The notes below the pieces were generated by a model. The model did not search any database. It was not told the origin of the DNA and saw nothing but the letters and a program-made list of their open reading frames with translations. Positions 8,871 to 10,310 of a stretch of DNA of 10,310 nt are shown in pieces. The DNA is taken from the NCBI GenBank assembly GCA_012031335.1, contig JAAUTT010000081.1:1-10310 (forward strand). The letters are read 5' to 3'. Both the position numbers and the translations under genes were made by a program. How positions within the stretch are numbered: position 1 is the stretch's first letter; each line of letters opens with the position of its first letter. This DNA is from Bacteroidales bacterium. Its GTDB lineage: Bacteria > Bacteroidota > Bacteroidia > Bacteroidales > JAAUTT01.

Positions 8871-10134
8871 TTAGTTTATTTTTACCAGGTTGAGGTTTAT
8901 TTTATTATTGTTTGTATTTAACTTTTCTCGAAGTTGATGCATATCATTACTAACTTTTTGCTCAATAACTTTTGCATATATTTGTGTAGTTTTAATACTG
9001 GTATGCCCCAGCATTTTAGAAACCGTTTCTATAGGCACCCCATTCGTAAGAGTGACTGTTGTTGCAAAAGTATGTCGTGCTATATGAAAACTTAATGGTT
9101 TTTCAATTCCGCAAAAATCTGCAATCTCTTTCAGGTAGTTATTAAGAATCTGATTGGCATACACTGGCAACAACCGTCCTGTTTCCAACACCTTCGGATT
9201 GTTTGTGTATTTTTCAATAATAGCCATAGCCGGAGGCAATAAAGGAACCCGTACCGGAATATCAGTTTTATGACGGCAGGTATTTATCCAAAATTCACCA
9301 TCAATTCCAAGAGATAAATTTTGTTGAGTAAGCTCGTAAACATCAATATAAGCCAAACCTGTGTAGCAACTAAAAACGAACATATCCTTTGCATGTTGTA
9401 AACGAAGACTTTTGAAATCCTTCTGCTCAATAGCGGCAAGTTCATCAGCACTGAGATATTGCCGGTTGGTTTTCAAAAACGATGGCTGAAACTTTTGAAA
9501 TGGGTCTCTATCAAGCCACTCGTTTTTAATTGCAAGGTTTACCACTTTTCTGAGCCTCTCAATATGTTTCATTACCGTATTCTGACCGCATGGCTTCTTG
9601 GGTTGTAGAGGCTTGTATTCCTTCATGAACTTTTCATAGCCTATAATAAATTTGTAACTAAGCTGTGAAAGGTATATGTCAGATGTATGGAGGGCCTCCT
9701 TAAGATAAAGCTGGAAGTAGGTCTTAGTTGTATAGTAGTTTTTCATCGTTCCCCATTCCAAGGCGTTTTTCATTTGCTCGTTGTGGTAATCAAATAAACT
9801 CATCAGGGAATGTTCCTTTTCTTCGATCCCGAGGAACTTGTTTTTTACAGCGACCGCAGTAATTAATTGTTTCTTTAATTGTAGTTGCTGGTAGCATTCT
9901 ACCATTCGGCTGCGGATCTGTTCCAGGTAAGTGTTTAAGGCTTTTATTTCTTCACCTTTACCTTTAGCCATTCCTTTTCCTTTACTCCAGTTCTCCACAT
10001 CAATATCCTTTTTGATGGAGATTTCCACACGCTGACCATCAACGGTTATTCTGGCATAAATGGGAGCTTTACCTTTTTTCTCTTTTTGTCTTTTAATGTA
10101 AAAAAACAATTCCGAAGGTGTTTGTTGTTGTCAT
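8871..10134 (-). CDS. Tyrosine recombinase / site-specific integrase, Bacteroidota type (start frameshifted)
   Basis: The corrected product is 420 residues. The N-terminal domain (FYIKRQKEKKGKAPIYARIT) is the arm-binding type found in integrases of Bacteroidota mobile elements. A SAM-like core-binding domain lies around 110-215 and the catalytic domain follows. Visible active-site residues are Lys289 (RHKTD), His350 and Arg353 (HIARHTF), His377 (LGHTSIKTT) and the nucleophile Tyr386 (QIYAKV). The first catalytic Arg position reads TGLAYIDV, with Ala261 instead of Arg. The open frame begins at a TTG at 10109; an ATG at 10134-10132 encodes MTTTNTFGIVF and joins it if one A is removed from the plus-strand A7 run at 10100-10106, giving the normal IVFYIKR start. 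It probably catalyses integration of a genomic island or conjugative element, but no partner mobility gene is in the window. Confidence 0.93.
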
Positions 10135-10280
10135 ACGAAATACGATTTAGTTGTTATTAATTCGATTTAAAAATCAGGTCAACTTTACAACTGAAATTCA
10201 CCTGTAAAAATCCATCAAAAACACCTAAATAATATTATTCAACCATTTGTAAATAAATTACTTGTGTGTTATTCGGTGAC

Positions 10281-10303
10281 CCAAAAGTAAAATTTAATTT
10301 TGG
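10281..10303. repeat. Near-perfect 23-bp palindrome over the integrase promoter
   Basis: Two 11-base arms pair around a central A at 10292 with a single mismatch (10287 against 10297): CCAAAAGTAAA on the left and TTTAATTTTGG on the right. The left arm contains the minus-strand TACTTTTG element and the right arm contains TAATTTTG (10295-10302) on the plus strand, so the site could carry back-to-back -7 elements or be an operator or recombinase/excisionase site. AT-rich sequence makes chance symmetry possible. Confidence 0.4.
10282..10289 (-). promoter_or_regulatory. Bacteroidota -7 promoter element for the integrase
   Basis: On the minus strand this reads TACTTTTG, an exact match to the Bacteroidota sigma-factor -7 consensus TAnnTTTG. 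It lies about 148 bases upstream of the corrected integrase start, leaving a leader of roughly 140 bases. The matching -33 TTG would fall at or just beyond the window edge, so it cannot be checked. Confidence 0.4.
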
Positions 10304-10310
10304 TATCCGA

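Noticed and set aside
1..10310. CRISPR array, insertion sequence, defence system or biosynthetic cluster
   Set aside because: No regularly spaced repeats, no transposase, and no nuclease, toxin or synthase motifs were seen in any frame; the content is metabolic genes plus one integrase.

Overview
The window looks like the chromosome of a polysaccharide-degrading member of the Bacteroidota. The grounds are secreted proteins whose signal peptides end just before a Gln (…AMA|Q, …VNG|Q, …IMA|Q), two DUF2961/GH172-type proteins, a heparinase II/III-fold lyase, A-rich translation starts with little Shine-Dalgarno sequence, a TAnnTTTG promoter element, and a tyrosine recombinase with the N-terminal domain typical of Bacteroidota integrases. 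An environmental or gut lineage rich in glycan-use loci (Marinilabiliales/Prolixibacteraceae-like) would fit, but that is only a guess.

Layout. Seven genes run left to right in one closely spaced, probably co-transcribed block (1-8798): the 3' end of an unrecognised gene; a secreted heparinase II/III-like polysaccharide lyase; a secreted short DUF2961/GH172 protein; a secreted long DUF2961/GH172 protein; a cytoplasmic Gfo/Idh/MocA oxidoreductase; a cytoplasmic short-chain dehydrogenase; and an exported xylose-isomerase-like TIM-barrel protein with a twin-arginine-like leader. After a 72-bp convergent gap, a tyrosine recombinase lies on the minus strand (8871-10134). It is followed by a 176-bp leader containing a promoter-like element embedded in a near-perfect palindrome. 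No SusC/SusD pair, regulator, tRNA, rRNA, CRISPR array or insertion sequence is visible.

How the genes may work together (inference): the lyase and the two GH172-like enzymes would break a glycan, possibly one with uronic acid and furanose sugars, in the periplasm or at the surface. The oxidoreductases and the TIM-barrel protein would then oxidise, reduce or epimerise the released sugars. The substrate cannot be named from this sequence.

The most striking raw feature is that five genes (the partial first gene, the lyase, both GH172 proteins and the integrase start) are broken by seven single-base shifts. Every one falls in a mononucleotide run, and adding or removing one base restores a continuous conserved protein. 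I read this mainly as uncorrected long-read homopolymer error rather than gene decay. The genes are therefore annotated as whole, frameshifted CDSs with the corrected reading given. The three genes between 5892 and 8798 are intact.
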